From assembly GCF_035917275.1 (NCBI RefSeq), contig NZ_CP108508.1, positions 5,766,001-5,830,000 on the forward strand: DNA of 64,000 nt. Reading direction: 5' to 3'. The position numbers and the translations under genes were made by a program. Under the pieces are notes generated by a model that saw nothing but the letters and a program-made list of their open reading frames with translations, had not been told where the DNA came from and searched no databases. This DNA comes from Streptomyces sp. NBC_01237. GTDB lineage: Bacteria > Actinomycetota > Actinomycetes > Streptomycetales > Streptomycetaceae. Positions 1-8,355 of the stretch are shown piece by piece (within the stretch, counting starts at the first letter, position 1; every line of letters starts with the position of its first letter).

Positions 1-368
1 CTCCCTTCCCCGTATCGTGCGGCGCGGCCCAGAGCTTCGCTTCCGACAATGACGCGGATGTCGTGAAGTGCGAACCGCCCGAAATCGTCCCCAGGTTCGA
101 CAGAATCACCGTCGAGGTCGAGGGTCGCAAAGCGGTGGACTCGTCGGTCATCCCGGGTACGGAGCGCACCTTCGCCACGGCCAAGGCCACGGCCGTCATC
201 GAGTTCCGCTGTGACTGGCAGTCCTTCGACTTCAACGACGACGGTACCCAGGATCTGTACGTCTTCTCGTGCGGCAAGGCCGGGGTGGTCGAGATCGAGC
301 CGTTGGGTGTCAAGCCGCCCTGGTCCGAGATCAGCAAGATTCTCTTTGACGTGCGGTTGGTCGACTAG
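1..368 (+). CDS. 3' end of a gene cut by the left edge; probable extracellular/pilus-region protein
   Basis: The frame is open from the first bases of the window, so the true start lies to the left; an internal GTG at 63 is only the first start codon visible. About 121 residues remain. They contain three or four cysteines (CGAAQ, VVKCE, FRCDW, VFSCG) and a calcium-loop-like segment DFNDDGTQD near the end, of the kind seen in dockerin and FG-GAP type extracellular proteins. No domain family is recognised. It is followed 32 bp later by a lipoprotein and then an OmpA-type gene on the same strand, so it is probably the upstream member of a cell-envelope operon. A TadE/TadG-like pilus gene is one possibility, from context only. 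Confidence 0.6.
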   Translation, partial: PFPVSCGAAQSFASDNDADVVKCEPPEIVPRFDRITVEVEGRKAVDSSVIPGTERTFATAKATAVIEFRCDWQSFDFNDDGTQDLYVFSCGKAGVVEIEPLGVKPPWSEISKILFDVRLVD

Positions 369-400
369 TGACAGCGAACGACGAGTAGAGGAATCGGACC

Positions 401-1015
401 ATGAGTATTCGGCGTACCACGACGGCCAGAAGGATGATGGCCGCCGTCGCGATGACGGCGACCATCACCCTTGCTCTCACCGGTTGCGGTGAGGACAGCG
501 GTGGAGAGGCGCAGGGCGGAGGCTCTTCGGCGCCCTCCACCCCGGCCACGCCCTCGGCGGAGGGCAAGGGGAAGCAGCAGGAAGACACCGCTGCCGGGGA
601 AAACGTGGACCCGAATGCCAAGTTGGCCGAGGTGCGAGGGGAAGGCGGGCTCAAACTCGTCGTCCAGCAGGTCACGCGTGATGCGGGCGGTTTCGTCACC
701 GTGCAGGCGGAGATCACGAACGGCGGCGACGGGACCCGTAACACCGCGAGCTGGGGAGGGCAGGAGCGCTCGGTCGTCGCGAAGAACCCGAACTCGGTGG
801 CCGGCGCCACGCTGGTCGACAAGGTCGGCAAGAAGCGCTACTACGTTCTCAGGGACACGGACGCGCGGTGCCTGTGCACCACGGCGATCGCCCCGTTGTC
901 ACCGGGGGAGTCCGCTCCGATCTTCATGCAGTTCCCGGCTCCCCCGGAGACGACGACCGAGGTGGACTTCTCCCTGCCCACCTTCGCCACCGCGTCGCTG
1001 AAGATTTCTGGGTGA
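401..1015 (+). CDS. Lipoprotein of unknown function
   Basis: This encodes 204 residues with a clear lipoprotein signal: a basic N-terminus (MSIRRTTTARR), a hydrophobic stretch and the lipobox LTGC at about residues 27-30, so it should be anchored to the outer face of the membrane. A low-complexity Gly/Ser/Pro linker follows to about residue 75. The C-terminal half is beta-rich, with a motif (VQQVTRDAGGFVTVQAEITN) suggesting an immunoglobulin-like fold, and holds a CLC pair near residue 154. An ATG start follows gagtagaggaa, which can serve as a ribosome site. It sits between the truncated gene and the OmpA-type gene, 8 bp from the latter, so the three probably form one transcript. The role is unknown. 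Confidence 0.8.
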   Translation: MSIRRTTTARRMMAAVAMTATITLALTGCGEDSGGEAQGGGSSAPSTPATPSAEGKGKQQEDTAAGENVDPNAKLAEVRGEGGLKLVVQQVTRDAGGFVTVQAEITNGGDGTRNTASWGGQERSVVAKNPNSVAGATLVDKVGKKRYYVLRDTDARCLCTTAIAPLSPGESAPIFMQFPAPPETTTEVDFSLPTFATASLKISG

Positions 1016-1023
1016 GCGCCGAT

Positions 1024-1671
1024 ATGACGACCATGCGACGGTCCGCGTCAGGGCGTCACACCGGGCGCGTCCTGGTGGTGGGCCTGCTCCTGGCCGGAAC
1101 CACGGTGTTCGGCGCGTCCACCGCGTTCAGCGACGACGGTCCCAGTGTGCCGCCGGGGACGGAGGCGACGTCCCAGGCCCCGGTGCAGCTCGACGCCAAC
1201 GACCCCGACCTCAAGATGCCGGAGGGCGGGACGCTGGCGCCCGGCAAGGTTCTCGACATCGTGCAGGTGGTCGAGGACATGGGCGGCGAGGAGCGCCGTG
1301 AGGACAGCAACGCCAACATCAAGTTCGCGCTCCAGGCCGAGGTGCTCTTCGGCAAGGACAGCGCGAAGCTGAGTCCGGCGGCCAACTCGCGTATCGCCGC
1401 CATCGCGGCGGAGATCAAGAAGCAGAACGCGACCAAGGTCCGTGTCTTCGGCTTCACCGACGACCTCGGCTCCTCGGCCCACGGTGACGTGCTCTCCAAG
1501 CAGCGCGCCGACGCCGTGCACGGGGTGCTGTCGAAGGAGCTCGGGGCCACGATCTCGTTCGAGATCCGCGGATACGGCGAGCAGTACCCGATCGCCAGCA
1601 ACAGCAACGAAGAGGGCAGGAAGAAGAACCGGCGCGTGGAGGTCTCCTTCCCGCGCGGCAGCGCTTCCTGA
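1024..1671 (+). CDS. OmpA/MotB-family secreted peptidoglycan-binding protein
   Basis: A 215-residue protein from the ATG at 1024. It has an N-terminal signal/anchor (residues about 14-36) and an acidic proline-rich linker. The OmpA C-terminal domain spans about residues 95-213. Family signatures are visible: GFTDDLG, an alternating helix around LSKQRADAVHGVL, and the final GYGEQYP..N...GRKKNRRVEV, whose Asp and Arg residues bind diaminopimelate in peptidoglycan. The expected role is to tether an envelope structure to the wall. It lies 8 bp after the lipoprotein gene and is followed by a strong terminator. OmpA-type proteins are regular members of actinobacterial Tad-like loci, which fits the Flp-like gene and prepilin peptidase nearby. 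Confidence 0.85.
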   Translation: MTTMRRSASGRHTGRVLVVGLLLAGTTVFGASTAFSDDGPSVPPGTEATSQAPVQLDANDPDLKMPEGGTLAPGKVLDIVQVVEDMGGEERREDSNANIKFALQAEVLFGKDSAKLSPAANSRIAAIAAEIKKQNATKVRVFGFTDDLGSSAHGDVLSKQRADAVHGVLSKELGATISFEIRGYGEQYPIASNSNEEGRKKNRRVEVSFPRGSAS

Positions 1672-1698
1672 CCCCCACCGCAACGCGCGACGTGCGCG

Positions 1699-1747
1699 GG
1701 GCCCGGCACCGCGACCACTGGAACCCCAGGGTCGCGGTGCCGGGCCC
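1699..1747 (+). terminator. Intrinsic terminator after the OmpA-type gene
   Basis: There is an 18-bp perfect GC-rich stem (1699-1716 with 1730-1747) and a 13-nt loop, 28 bp after the stop codon. There is no U-run, as is usual in Streptomyces. The sequence further on (about 1785-1860) holds three imperfect copies of an ACAGGTACCGCGCCCCC-like unit with no evident function. Confidence 0.75.
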
Positions 1748-1906
1748 TCGCCGTTTCGGCCGCCCCTTCGGCTCCGTCGCCGCACAGGTACCGTGCCCCC
1801 TGTGACCGGGCTGTACAGATGCCGCGCCCCCGTGGCCATACAGGTACCGCGCCCCCGTACCCGTACCGGCGCCTCCGCCCCGTACTCGAGTCGCCGGTGC
1901 GCGCCG

Positions 1907-2356
1907 TCAGGTCCATCCGCCCGTCGCCGCGAACCCCAGCAGCAGGCCCGCCGCGAACAGGGTGAGTACGAGCGTGAACAGGGCCGGCTTCAGCAGGGGC
2001 CACCAGGCTCCCGGGCCCGCCACCGTGGCGCGGCGCGCCGGGTCCGACGGGTCGTAGCGGACCCGGACCGGAGCCCCTGGGCCGATGCCGGAGAGCGTGG
2101 GGGAGGCATCGGTGAACTCGACCTCGTGGCCCTGCGCGGCAGTGAAGGCGAACACGTACTCCGTCGCGTAGCCGCGCTCCGTGTCCGGGCCGCGGTCGAC
2201 CGTGCGACGTCGCGCGCAGCGGCCCTCGGCGAGGAGGCCGTGCCGGACCAGGCGGAGCACCCGGGCCGTCCGCAGGGCCGAGCCGGCCGCGAACGCGGCC
2301 AGGAACAGGCCGAACAGAAACAGGAAGGTGGCGGTGCCGCCGGGCAGGAAGTCCAT
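1907..2356 (-). CDS. DUF3592-type membrane protein
   Basis: A 149-residue protein with a membrane segment at each end (about residues 8-30 and 122-145). Between them is a small soluble domain holding the typical DUF3592 pieces: a basic AEGRCARRR after the first helix and the GAPVRVRYDPSDPARR motif before the second. The family is widespread in bacteria, and its members are structural or unknown. It starts with ATG at 2356 and is 20 bp downstream of the lipoprotein gene at 2377-3000 on the same strand, so co-transcription is likely. The function is not known. Confidence 0.8.
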   Translation of the reverse strand: MDFLPGGTATFLFLFGLFLAAFAAGSALRTARVLRLVRHGLLAEGRCARRRTVDRGPDTERGYATEYVFAFTAAQGHEVEFTDASPTLSGIGPGAPVRVRYDPSDPARRATVAGPGAWWPLLKPALFTLVLTLFAAGLLLGFAATGGWT

Positions 2357-2376
2357 GGAAGGCGGGCCCGGCGGCG

Positions 2377-3000
2377 CTACTTGACGGTGATGGACTTGAC
2401 GAACGCGTCCAGGTCTCCGGTGCTCAACTGGTCCTTCACCGCGTTGATCCGGACGGCGAACGGCACCCCCTTGGAGTCGACGCCCGCGACCACGACGCCC
2501 GTCATCGGTGTCCCGACCGTCGGGGTGTCCTCCTTGCCGTCCGCGGTGAACTCGTAGTCGATCCTGCGGGCCTCACGGGCGCTCTCCGCGCCGACGAGCC
2601 GGATGTCCTCGGTCGCCTTGCGGGTGGAGCCGAGGCCCAGGCCGGCGCCCGCCGCGGCCGCCGCCTCGCCCGCGGTGCTGACGCCGGTGGCGAAGTCCAG
2701 CTGGACCGAGACCATGCCGGTGCGCACCCCGGACTCCTGCTTGAGCGCCACGGCGGCGTTGCTCTTGCTGCGCCGGTCCGCGGGCTGCTCGGCGTACCCC
2801 TTGTTCTTGGGGTAACCGACGGAGAGCGCCTTGGTGTCCAGCGTGCCCCAGCCGTCCGGGACCGACGCGGCGTCGTCGCTGCCGCAGCCGGTGAGCAGGG
2901 TGGTCAGGGCGATGACGGCCGCGGCGGCTGCTGCCGCCGCGCCGAACGGCCGGGACTTCTTCAACGGGGACGTGTTCGTGGCCGTCATCGGTGGTCTCAT
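2377..3000 (-). CDS. Lipoprotein of unknown function
   Basis: There are 207 residues from ATG 3000, or 203 from the alternative ATG at 2988. A gaagagg element precedes 3000, though at short spacing. The N-terminus carries an unusually alanine-rich signal ending in the lipobox LLTGC. The mature protein (about 165 residues) is mixed alpha/beta and ends in a DLDAFVKSITVK helix, a pattern common to actinobacterial lipoproteins of the LppX/DUF-type small-ligand or structural classes; I cannot name a family. It lies 32 bp downstream of the Flp-like membrane protein gene on the same strand, so it is probably part of the same unit. Confidence 0.78.
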   Translation of the reverse strand: MRPPMTATNTSPLKKSRPFGAAAAAAAAVIALTTLLTGCGSDDAASVPDGWGTLDTKALSVGYPKNKGYAEQPADRRSKSNAAVALKQESGVRTGMVSVQLDFATGVSTAGEAAAAAGAGLGLGSTRKATEDIRLVGAESAREARRIDYEFTADGKEDTPTVGTPMTGVVVAGVDSKGVPFAVRINAVKDQLSTGDLDAFVKSITVK

Positions 3001-3032
3001 CGCCTCTTCGTCGTGCGGTCGGTCCGCCGTGC

Positions 3033-5051
3033 TCACTTCGCGCAGTAGCTGTACGGAAGATACGTGCGATTGTCGCCCTGCGGGGCTCCGAGGAACCGCG
3101 CGTCCGTCAGCGTCTCCTTCTTGTGCTCGTCGGAGAGGGAGAAGCCGAGGCTCATCCCGAGGGAGACCTCGAAGCCGAACTCCTGGGCGTCCGTCTCGCC
3201 GAGGTAGCGCATCGTGCTGGACAGGCCGTCCTCGAACATCATCTGCTCGAAGGGGTCGCTTCCCTCGGGCCGCTTGTCCATGGCGTGGTCGCCGAACATG
3301 TACTCGAACGGGGCGGTGTTGTTGCCCGAGCCGTCCAGCCACTGCTCGGCGATGGCCCGCTTGTCCTCGGTGGCCTTGTCGGTGTCCTTGCCGAAGATGA
3401 TCGAGTTCGTCTGGACGTCGATGCCGGAGTCGCCGGAGGAGTCGCCGACGCTGCCCTTGCCGCCGCGCTTGTCCTCGCCCTTCTCGCCGTTGTCGCCGCC
3501 GACCTCGACCTTGCCGGACGTGGAGCCCTTGTCCACGGTCTGGGTCATGTCGATCCGGACGATCTTCCCGGTCTTCTGGTCGCGGGTGACGGTGATGGCG
3601 CCGGTGTGGTTCTCCTTGCCGCCCAGCGTGCCCTTCAGCGGCCCCGCGTTTCCGCTGACCTTGCCTTCGAGTTCGAGCTTGGCGGTGTACGTGGACGACT
3701 CGTTGCCGTTCACGTCGTCCTTGGTGATGGTCACGTCGGGGGAGAACTTGGCCTTGCCGCCCAGCTTGGCACCGAGCTCCGTCTCGTCGCCCGACTTGAT
3801 GGAGAGGCCGCCGTCCGCGTACGCGTTGAGTCCGACGGTCGAGTAGGAGATCTTCTTGTCGCCGATCTTCTTCTCGATGTCTTCCTTCTTCTCGGCCCAC
3901 TTCATACCGGAGTACCAGCCGCCGCCGTACCCACCGCTGTGCTTGGTGGCGGTCTCCCACATCTTCATTTCCTCGATGTCGTCCCGCATCTTCTGAGCCT
4001 CTTCCTCGCTCTTGAAGATCCAGGTGTCACCGTTGGTGATCTTGATGCCGCCGCCGATGTCGACGTCCGCCTTGCCGAGGCTGCCGAGCTTGACGCCCGG
4101 GGTGCTGGCGGTGGCACCCGCCGAGGCCGCGTCGGTGAACGTCATGGAGACCTGCTTGTCGTTCTCGTCGACCTTGCCGTCCCCGTTCACATCGGAGTTG
4201 GCCCGCGACACCTTCTGCTGGAAGCCGTACTCCTCGCCCCACTCGAACCAGCCGATCTTGACCTTGCCGCCGGCCGTGTCCGAGATGCTGGAGACCTGGC
4301 ACATCTTGGGCTCGTAGTCGGCGTCGGTCTTCGGCTTCGCCTCGGGTTCCCCGCCGCCCGTGGAGCAGGAGCCGCCGCCACCGGCGAGCGAGCTGATCGC
4401 GCACCGGATGCGTTCGCCGATCCTCCCGCCTACCCCGGCCATCGCCATCGCGCCGATCAGCGTGACGACGAGGACGACCACCCCGAGGTACTCCATGGCG
4501 GTGGCCCCGCCGTCCCGCCAGTTGTACGAGTAGTGCGGCGTGGGAGGGGGCTGGGTGGCGCGCTCCTCCAGCAGCCGGTCGACTGCCACACCCGCTGCCG
4601 CACCCGTGGCCAGCGAGACGACCGGCATCAGGACACCCTCGATGTCCACGACGTCCCACGAGACGGCGAATCCGTACACGAGGCCGGCCAGCGGGACCGC
4701 CAGGGCACCGAGGAGATAGACGATCCGGTTCTCGCGGTGCTCGTCGGGGAGGATGCGGGCCGCGGCCAGGACCGTCAGCAGGGTGACGACGAGGCTCGGT
4801 ACGTGCATGAGGGCGAGGCGCCAGCCGAACGACTCCAGGCGTGCTTCGCTGCCCAGCAGCTCGACCAGCACCCGGTTGGTCATGAACCCGGCGGCGATGT
4901 AGACCAGCGCACCCGTGGCCCAGCTCCGCGTCAACGCGAAGAACCAGCCGCTCTGTTCCCGTTGATACAGGGTGCCGGACCCGTCCGGACCGCGGTGTCC
5001 CGCCGATATGTGGCCCGCGCTCCTGTCCCCCCAGCCGCCGCCACCACTCAC
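3033..5051 (-). CDS. Large membrane protein with internal Flp-pilin-like segment and EF-hand loop
   Basis: A 672-residue protein starting at GTG 5051 after a gagagagg ribosome site. The N-terminal third holds about four membrane helices (roughly residues 35-150). Near residues 178-206 is DGGATAMEYLGVVVLVV, which has the G-ATAMEY signature and hydrophobic helix of Flp/Fap class III pilins. A glycine-rich CAISSLAGGGGSCS follows, then about 440 polar residues rich in Gly, Lys, Asp and Thr. That tail includes an EF-hand-like DVNGDGKVDEND at about residues 283-294 and many beta-repeat-like stretches (GKVSGN, GKVEVGG). The likely topology is an extracellular domain hung from a pilin-like helix fused to a polytopic anchor. 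No known protein with this architecture comes to mind. The A24 peptidase at 7288 could cleave at the glycine before ATAMEY. Confidence 0.8.
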   Translation of the reverse strand: MSGGGGWGDRSAGHISAGHRGPDGSGTLYQREQSGWFFALTRSWATGALVYIAAGFMTNRVLVELLGSEARLESFGWRLALMHVPSLVVTLLTVLAAARILPDEHRENRIVYLLGALAVPLAGLVYGFAVSWDVVDIEGVLMPVVSLATGAAAGVAVDRLLEERATQPPPTPHYSYNWRDGGATAMEYLGVVVLVVTLIGAMAMAGVGGRIGERIRCAISSLAGGGGSCSTGGGEPEAKPKTDADYEPKMCQVSSISDTAGGKVKIGWFEWGEEYGFQQKVSRANSDVNGDGKVDENDKQVSMTFTDAASAGATASTPGVKLGSLGKADVDIGGGIKITNGDTWIFKSEEEAQKMRDDIEEMKMWETATKHSGGYGGGWYSGMKWAEKKEDIEKKIGDKKISYSTVGLNAYADGGLSIKSGDETELGAKLGGKAKFSPDVTITKDDVNGNESSTYTAKLELEGKVSGNAGPLKGTLGGKENHTGAITVTRDQKTGKIVRIDMTQTVDKGSTSGKVEVGGDNGEKGEDKRGGKGSVGDSSGDSGIDVQTNSIIFGKDTDKATEDKRAIAEQWLDGSGNNTAPFEYMFGDHAMDKRPEGSDPFEQMMFEDGLSSTMRYLGETDAQEFGFEVSLGMSLGFSLSDEHKKETLTDARFLGAPQGDNRTYLPYSYCAK

Positions 5052-5479
5052 GGTTCAACCTCTCTCCGGCACACGTGTGTTGCCTGTTGACCGTGAGCGT
5101 ACGGCCGGAAATCGGCGGTGGCGCGGGTCCCCGGTCCCAAAGCCGGGCCCAACTCCCGTGCCCTGAACGGGGGCGTACCGGGCGGACGGGTGCGCCGGTT
5201 TGGCATGACGGGGGCGAAGGTTCCGATTTGGGCCGCTCTTGGGCCCGTGGACCCACGCCGGAACCGTCGCGGCTCAATACGCTCGTACCTGCCGGTGGTT
5301 CGCCGACCACGACACCGCCGCTGTCCAGCTCTGTGTCCGGATGTCCGCACGATCACCTCCGGGCCATACCCATAGGCAAATCGATCTCCGGTGGTGCTTG
5401 TCCGACCGGGCATCGACCCCTACTGTCGAATTTGCGCACGCGAATATTCATGTTCACGCTGTGATGGGGTGAGGCGTCG
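5052..5479. promoter_or_regulatory. Divergent intergenic region
   Basis: This is 428 bp between two divergent genes, so it must hold both promoters. The last 60 bp before the right-hand gene is AT-richer than its surroundings and contains TACTGT (5421-5426), a plausible -10 element. No gene, tRNA or strong hairpin is seen. Confidence 0.4.
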
Positions 5480-6073
5480 ATGAGTGCCGGCTTCTTCTAC
5501 TCGTACCACCTGGGCTGGACCCGGCTGGACGCTCAGACACTCCTGGGCGACCTCGAAGCGGAAGGGCTGCGCCTGGCCCATCCGGCAACCGGGCGCACCG
5601 TCCTGGTCAGTCAGGACTCCGTGTCGGCCGGGGCCCGTTCCCCCGTCACCCGCGAACAGCTGCTGTCCATCGCCGGACTGCAAAGGCTCGCCGAGATCGG
5701 GTTCCGGCTCTGGGTGGGCGGCTCCACGGACGTCCTCGTACGCATCCGCCGCGCCCGGAGCGGGGCGGTGGCCGTCGAGTTCGGCCTGGGCGAACTGCCG
5801 CCGGCCGAGCAGGACAGGGTCGTGAGCGCCATACGCCGGACCATCGGGCGGGCATCCGTCCTGTGCATCGGCTTCGTCGTCGACCGGCGGGGCACGACGG
5901 CCGCCACCGACTGGGACGGCGTCGTCATCGACGGCGCGGCGTCTCTAGACGAGTGGCCCGACGTCGTCGCCGTGCGCGAGGAAATCGCCGCCGGACATCC
6001 GCAGCTGGCGGTCCTGGACTCGGTGGGGCACTCCCCGTGGCGGGTGTTCGGGAACGCGGTGCTCAGTGTCTGA
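5480..6073 (+). CDS. Conserved hypothetical protein
   Basis: A 197-residue soluble protein with ATG at 5480, preceded by ggggtgagg at good spacing. No signal peptide or membrane helix is present. The middle (about residues 75-110) alternates short strands and acidic/basic residues (LVRIRRARSGAVAVEFGLGEL), then a helix EQDRVVSAIRRTIG and a strand with VLCIGFVVDRRG. This looks like a small alpha/beta protein of the actinobacterial immunity or phage-tail-chaperone size class, but I do not recognise a family. It is divergent from the Flp-like gene and 164 bp ahead of another small unknown gene. Confidence 0.65.
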   Translation: MSAGFFYSYHLGWTRLDAQTLLGDLEAEGLRLAHPATGRTVLVSQDSVSAGARSPVTREQLLSIAGLQRLAEIGFRLWVGGSTDVLVRIRRARSGAVAVEFGLGELPPAEQDRVVSAIRRTIGRASVLCIGFVVDRRGTTAATDWDGVVIDGAASLDEWPDVVAVREEIAAGHPQLAVLDSVGHSPWRVFGNAVLSV

Positions 6074-6237
6074 CGCGGCGCGGCACCCCGCTCATGGAGC
6101 CCGGCGGCCAGTGGGTCCTGGGGCCCAAGACGTCCGCGACCTGGGCGGTTAGCGTCACCTTGGTACCGGATCAGGGTCCGGCCCGGCGCTCCCCCATGGT
6201 GCCGGGCCGGACCGCTACCAGAAGGTGACGGCAACAC

Positions 6238-6633
6238 GTGCAGACGGCGGAGCAGCTCACGCTGACCGAGGAGGAGTCCCAGCTCCTCCAGCAGGGCTTG
6301 ATCGAATGGACCGGTCCGGCCCGCTGTACGGAGGAGTTCGCCGTCGCCATGGGCTTCGCCGGCACCGAGGACCTGTACGACCGGGGCATCCGGATCCGCG
6401 GTGCGCTGGCCGCGCGGCAGGCCCTGGAGCCGATGGACTGGGCGCGTGCGCTGCTGGCCACCGAACTCGCCTTCGCCAGTGAGGTGGTCGGTTCCGGATA
6501 CGGGTGGGCCACGACGACCGGCTGGCCCGACGACCTCACCGTGCGCGTCCTGCGCTCCACCCAGCTGAAGCTGATCCGCACCGTCGGCCCGCTGGTCGGC
6601 CGCGGGCTCGGCACCCGCCACGCGCGCTTCTGA
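6238..6633 (+). CDS. Conserved hypothetical protein, 131 aa
   Basis: A mainly helical soluble protein from GTG 6238, with agaaggtg about 11 nt upstream. Helices are predicted around TEEESQLLQQGL, TEEFAVAMGF, DLYDRGIRIRGALAARQAL and DWARALLATELAFASEV. A mixed segment then holds GWATTTGWPDD, and it ends with a basic tail. This general pattern is shared by small actinobacterial proteins of unknown role. It has no recognisable catalytic motif. It lies alone between unrelated genes. Confidence 0.65.
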   Translation: MQTAEQLTLTEEESQLLQQGLIEWTGPARCTEEFAVAMGFAGTEDLYDRGIRIRGALAARQALEPMDWARALLATELAFASEVVGSGYGWATTTGWPDDLTVRVLRSTQLKLIRTVGPLVGRGLGTRHARF

Positions 6634-6805
6634 CCCGCTCCCGCCCGCAGGCGCGCGGGTGACAGAGATGACTGGAACCCGCGCGGAGTTCCCCGGCCCC
6701 GCCCGCGGTACCAAGGCGTCCCACCGCTGACGGCGGCGGCCCCGTCGCGCGAGGGCCGCCCATCGTCACACCGTGCCCCGCGACTGCCGCGACGCGGGAG
6801 AGCGG

Positions 6806-7183
6806 CTACGCGTCGCTCCCGGCCGTCACGTGGACCTCGACCCGCGCGCCCGGCCGCAGCCCCCAGCGCTCCATCGCCCCGGCCTCCGACTCCATCACAT
6901 GCCGGGCGCGCAGCCGCGGCAGCCCGAGCCGGCCGGGCTTCATCGTGCGGACCGCCAGCACGTTGAACTTCCGGTCCAGGTACGCCACATCGATGGTGAA
7001 CCGCATCCGGAAGGTGTGCACACTCCCGCACGGCGTGAGCATCAGCGCCCCGTCGATCCCGTCCCGCCCGAGCAGCCCCCGGGTACGGGCCCGGTAGGAG
7101 GCCGCTATCCGCAGCGGAACCTCACGCTCCCCGGTGTCCGCGCCGACCGTGAGCACTGCGTCGCCATCGCGCCATTTCCTCAT
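6806..7183 (-). CDS. DUF192 family protein
   Basis: A 125-residue protein from ATG 7183. It carries the DUF192 core: RTRGLLGRDGIDGALMLTPCGSVHTF, where family members keep GLM..R.L....M.F.., then FTIDVAYLDRKFNVLAVRTMKPGR and a C-terminal ARHVMESEAGAMERWGL before VHV. The function of DUF192 is unknown; it is often linked to secretion or pilus genes, and here its start lies about 100 bp from that of a divergent prepilin peptidase gene, which fits. Unlike many homologues it has no signal peptide, so it should be cytoplasmic. Confidence 0.85.
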   Translation of the reverse strand: MRKWRDGDAVLTVGADTGEREVPLRIAASYRARTRGLLGRDGIDGALMLTPCGSVHTFRMRFTIDVAYLDRKFNVLAVRTMKPGRLGLPRLRARHVMESEAGAMERWGLRPGARVEVHVTAGSDA

Positions 7184-7287
7184 GGGCACCGACCGTAGCC
7201 CCCGGCGCCGGATCGTGGGTCCCGAACGGCCACCAGTGGGCCCCAGGGCCCAAGCCCCTTGTCGTACCGCCCGATTAAGGTCCAGGT

Positions 7288-8166
7288 GTGGACGCAACGC
7301 TGATCGCCGTCGCCGCCCTGTGGGGCGCCGCCACCGGGCTGCTGATCCCGCGTGCCGCGTACCGGTTCTCCGTCGAGCCGGAGGAGCCCTGGCGCGACAC
7401 CTGCCCCGCGGGGCACCCGCTCACCGGACCCGCCCGCGGCTGGCTCGGCTCGACACGGTGCACGGCCTGCGCCGTGGCGGTCGTCCCGGTCTCCCGGCCG
7501 GTGGCACCGGGCGATCACGACGGCGAGCGTGACGGGGGCCGCGACGGCGAGAGCGGCCGTGAGGGCGACGGGGGCCGTGACGCGACTGCGGAGGCGACCG
7601 GCTCCCCGGTTCCGGGCACCGGCCGCTACGCCCCCGGCATCCTCGCCCCTGCCGTCACCGCACTCGCCTGCGCCGCGCTGGCGGCCGGCGCCGGGCTCAG
7701 GCCCGAACTCGCGGTCTGGCTGCTGCTCGCCCCGGTCGCCGTGCTCCTCGCCGTCGTCGACCGCCGCGTCCACCGGCTGCCCGACCCGCTGACCCTGCCC
7801 CTGGCCGCCGCTGCGGCGCTGCTCCTGGGAACCGTCTCCCTGCTCCCCGAACACGCCGGATCCTGGACCTCCGCACTGCTCGGCGGCCTCGCCCTCGGCG
7901 GCTTCTACTTCCTGCTCTTCCTGATCAACCCCAACGGCATGGGCTTCGGCGATGTGAAGCTCGCCCTCGCCCTCGGCGTCGCCCTGGGCTGGTACGGCTG
8001 GGCGGTGCTGTTCGTCGGGGGCTTCGCAGGGTTCCTGTTCGGGGCGGCGTACGGGCTCGGGCTCGTGATCCTGCGCCGCGCCGGACGCAGGACCGGCATC
8101 CCGTTCGGCCCGTTCATGATCGCGGGCGCGCTCGTCGGTCTGCTGCTGGGCGCCCTGGCCGCCTGA
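7288..8166 (+). CDS. A24 family prepilin peptidase
   Basis: A 292-residue integral membrane aspartic protease that cleaves, and often methylates, type IV/Flp prepilins. The catalytic aspartates are Asp158 in AVVDRRVHRLPDP and Asp222 in GMGFGDVKLALALG, the family's signature. About seven helices are predicted, mostly from residue 110 on. The N-terminal cytoplasmic part keeps only a degenerate Cys region (CPAGH, RCTAC). An acidic, Gly/Asp/Arg-rich insert sits at about residues 75-105. The start is GTG 7288, with taaggt 6 nt ahead that may act as a -10 for a leaderless transcript. The probable substrate is the Flp-like protein encoded at 3033-5051. Confidence 0.9.
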   Translation: MDATLIAVAALWGAATGLLIPRAAYRFSVEPEEPWRDTCPAGHPLTGPARGWLGSTRCTACAVAVVPVSRPVAPGDHDGERDGGRDGESGREGDGGRDATAEATGSPVPGTGRYAPGILAPAVTALACAALAAGAGLRPELAVWLLLAPVAVLLAVVDRRVHRLPDPLTLPLAAAAALLLGTVSLLPEHAGSWTSALLGGLALGGFYFLLFLINPNGMGFGDVKLALALGVALGWYGWAVLFVGGFAGFLFGAAYGLGLVILRRAGRRTGIPFGPFMIAGALVGLLLGALAA

Positions 8167-8355
8167 GCGCCTGCCCGGACCACGTACGCCGCACCCGCGC
8201 CCGTCCTGACCACGTGTGCCGCACCCCCGCCCGCACCCGTCCGGACCACGTACGCCGCCCCGCGCCCGCACCCGTCCGGCCCGCCACCCGTCACCCGCCG
8301 TGCCCGGCACGGAATGCGGTCGCGTACCTCCGTGTCCACCTGCCACGATGCGCGT

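Noticed and set aside
3033..5051. Long open frame on the plus strand opposite the Flp-like gene
   Set aside because: It is the complementary-strand shadow typical of GC-rich DNA: leucine/valine/arginine-heavy, no ribosome site, no family resemblance, while the minus-strand protein has clear motifs.
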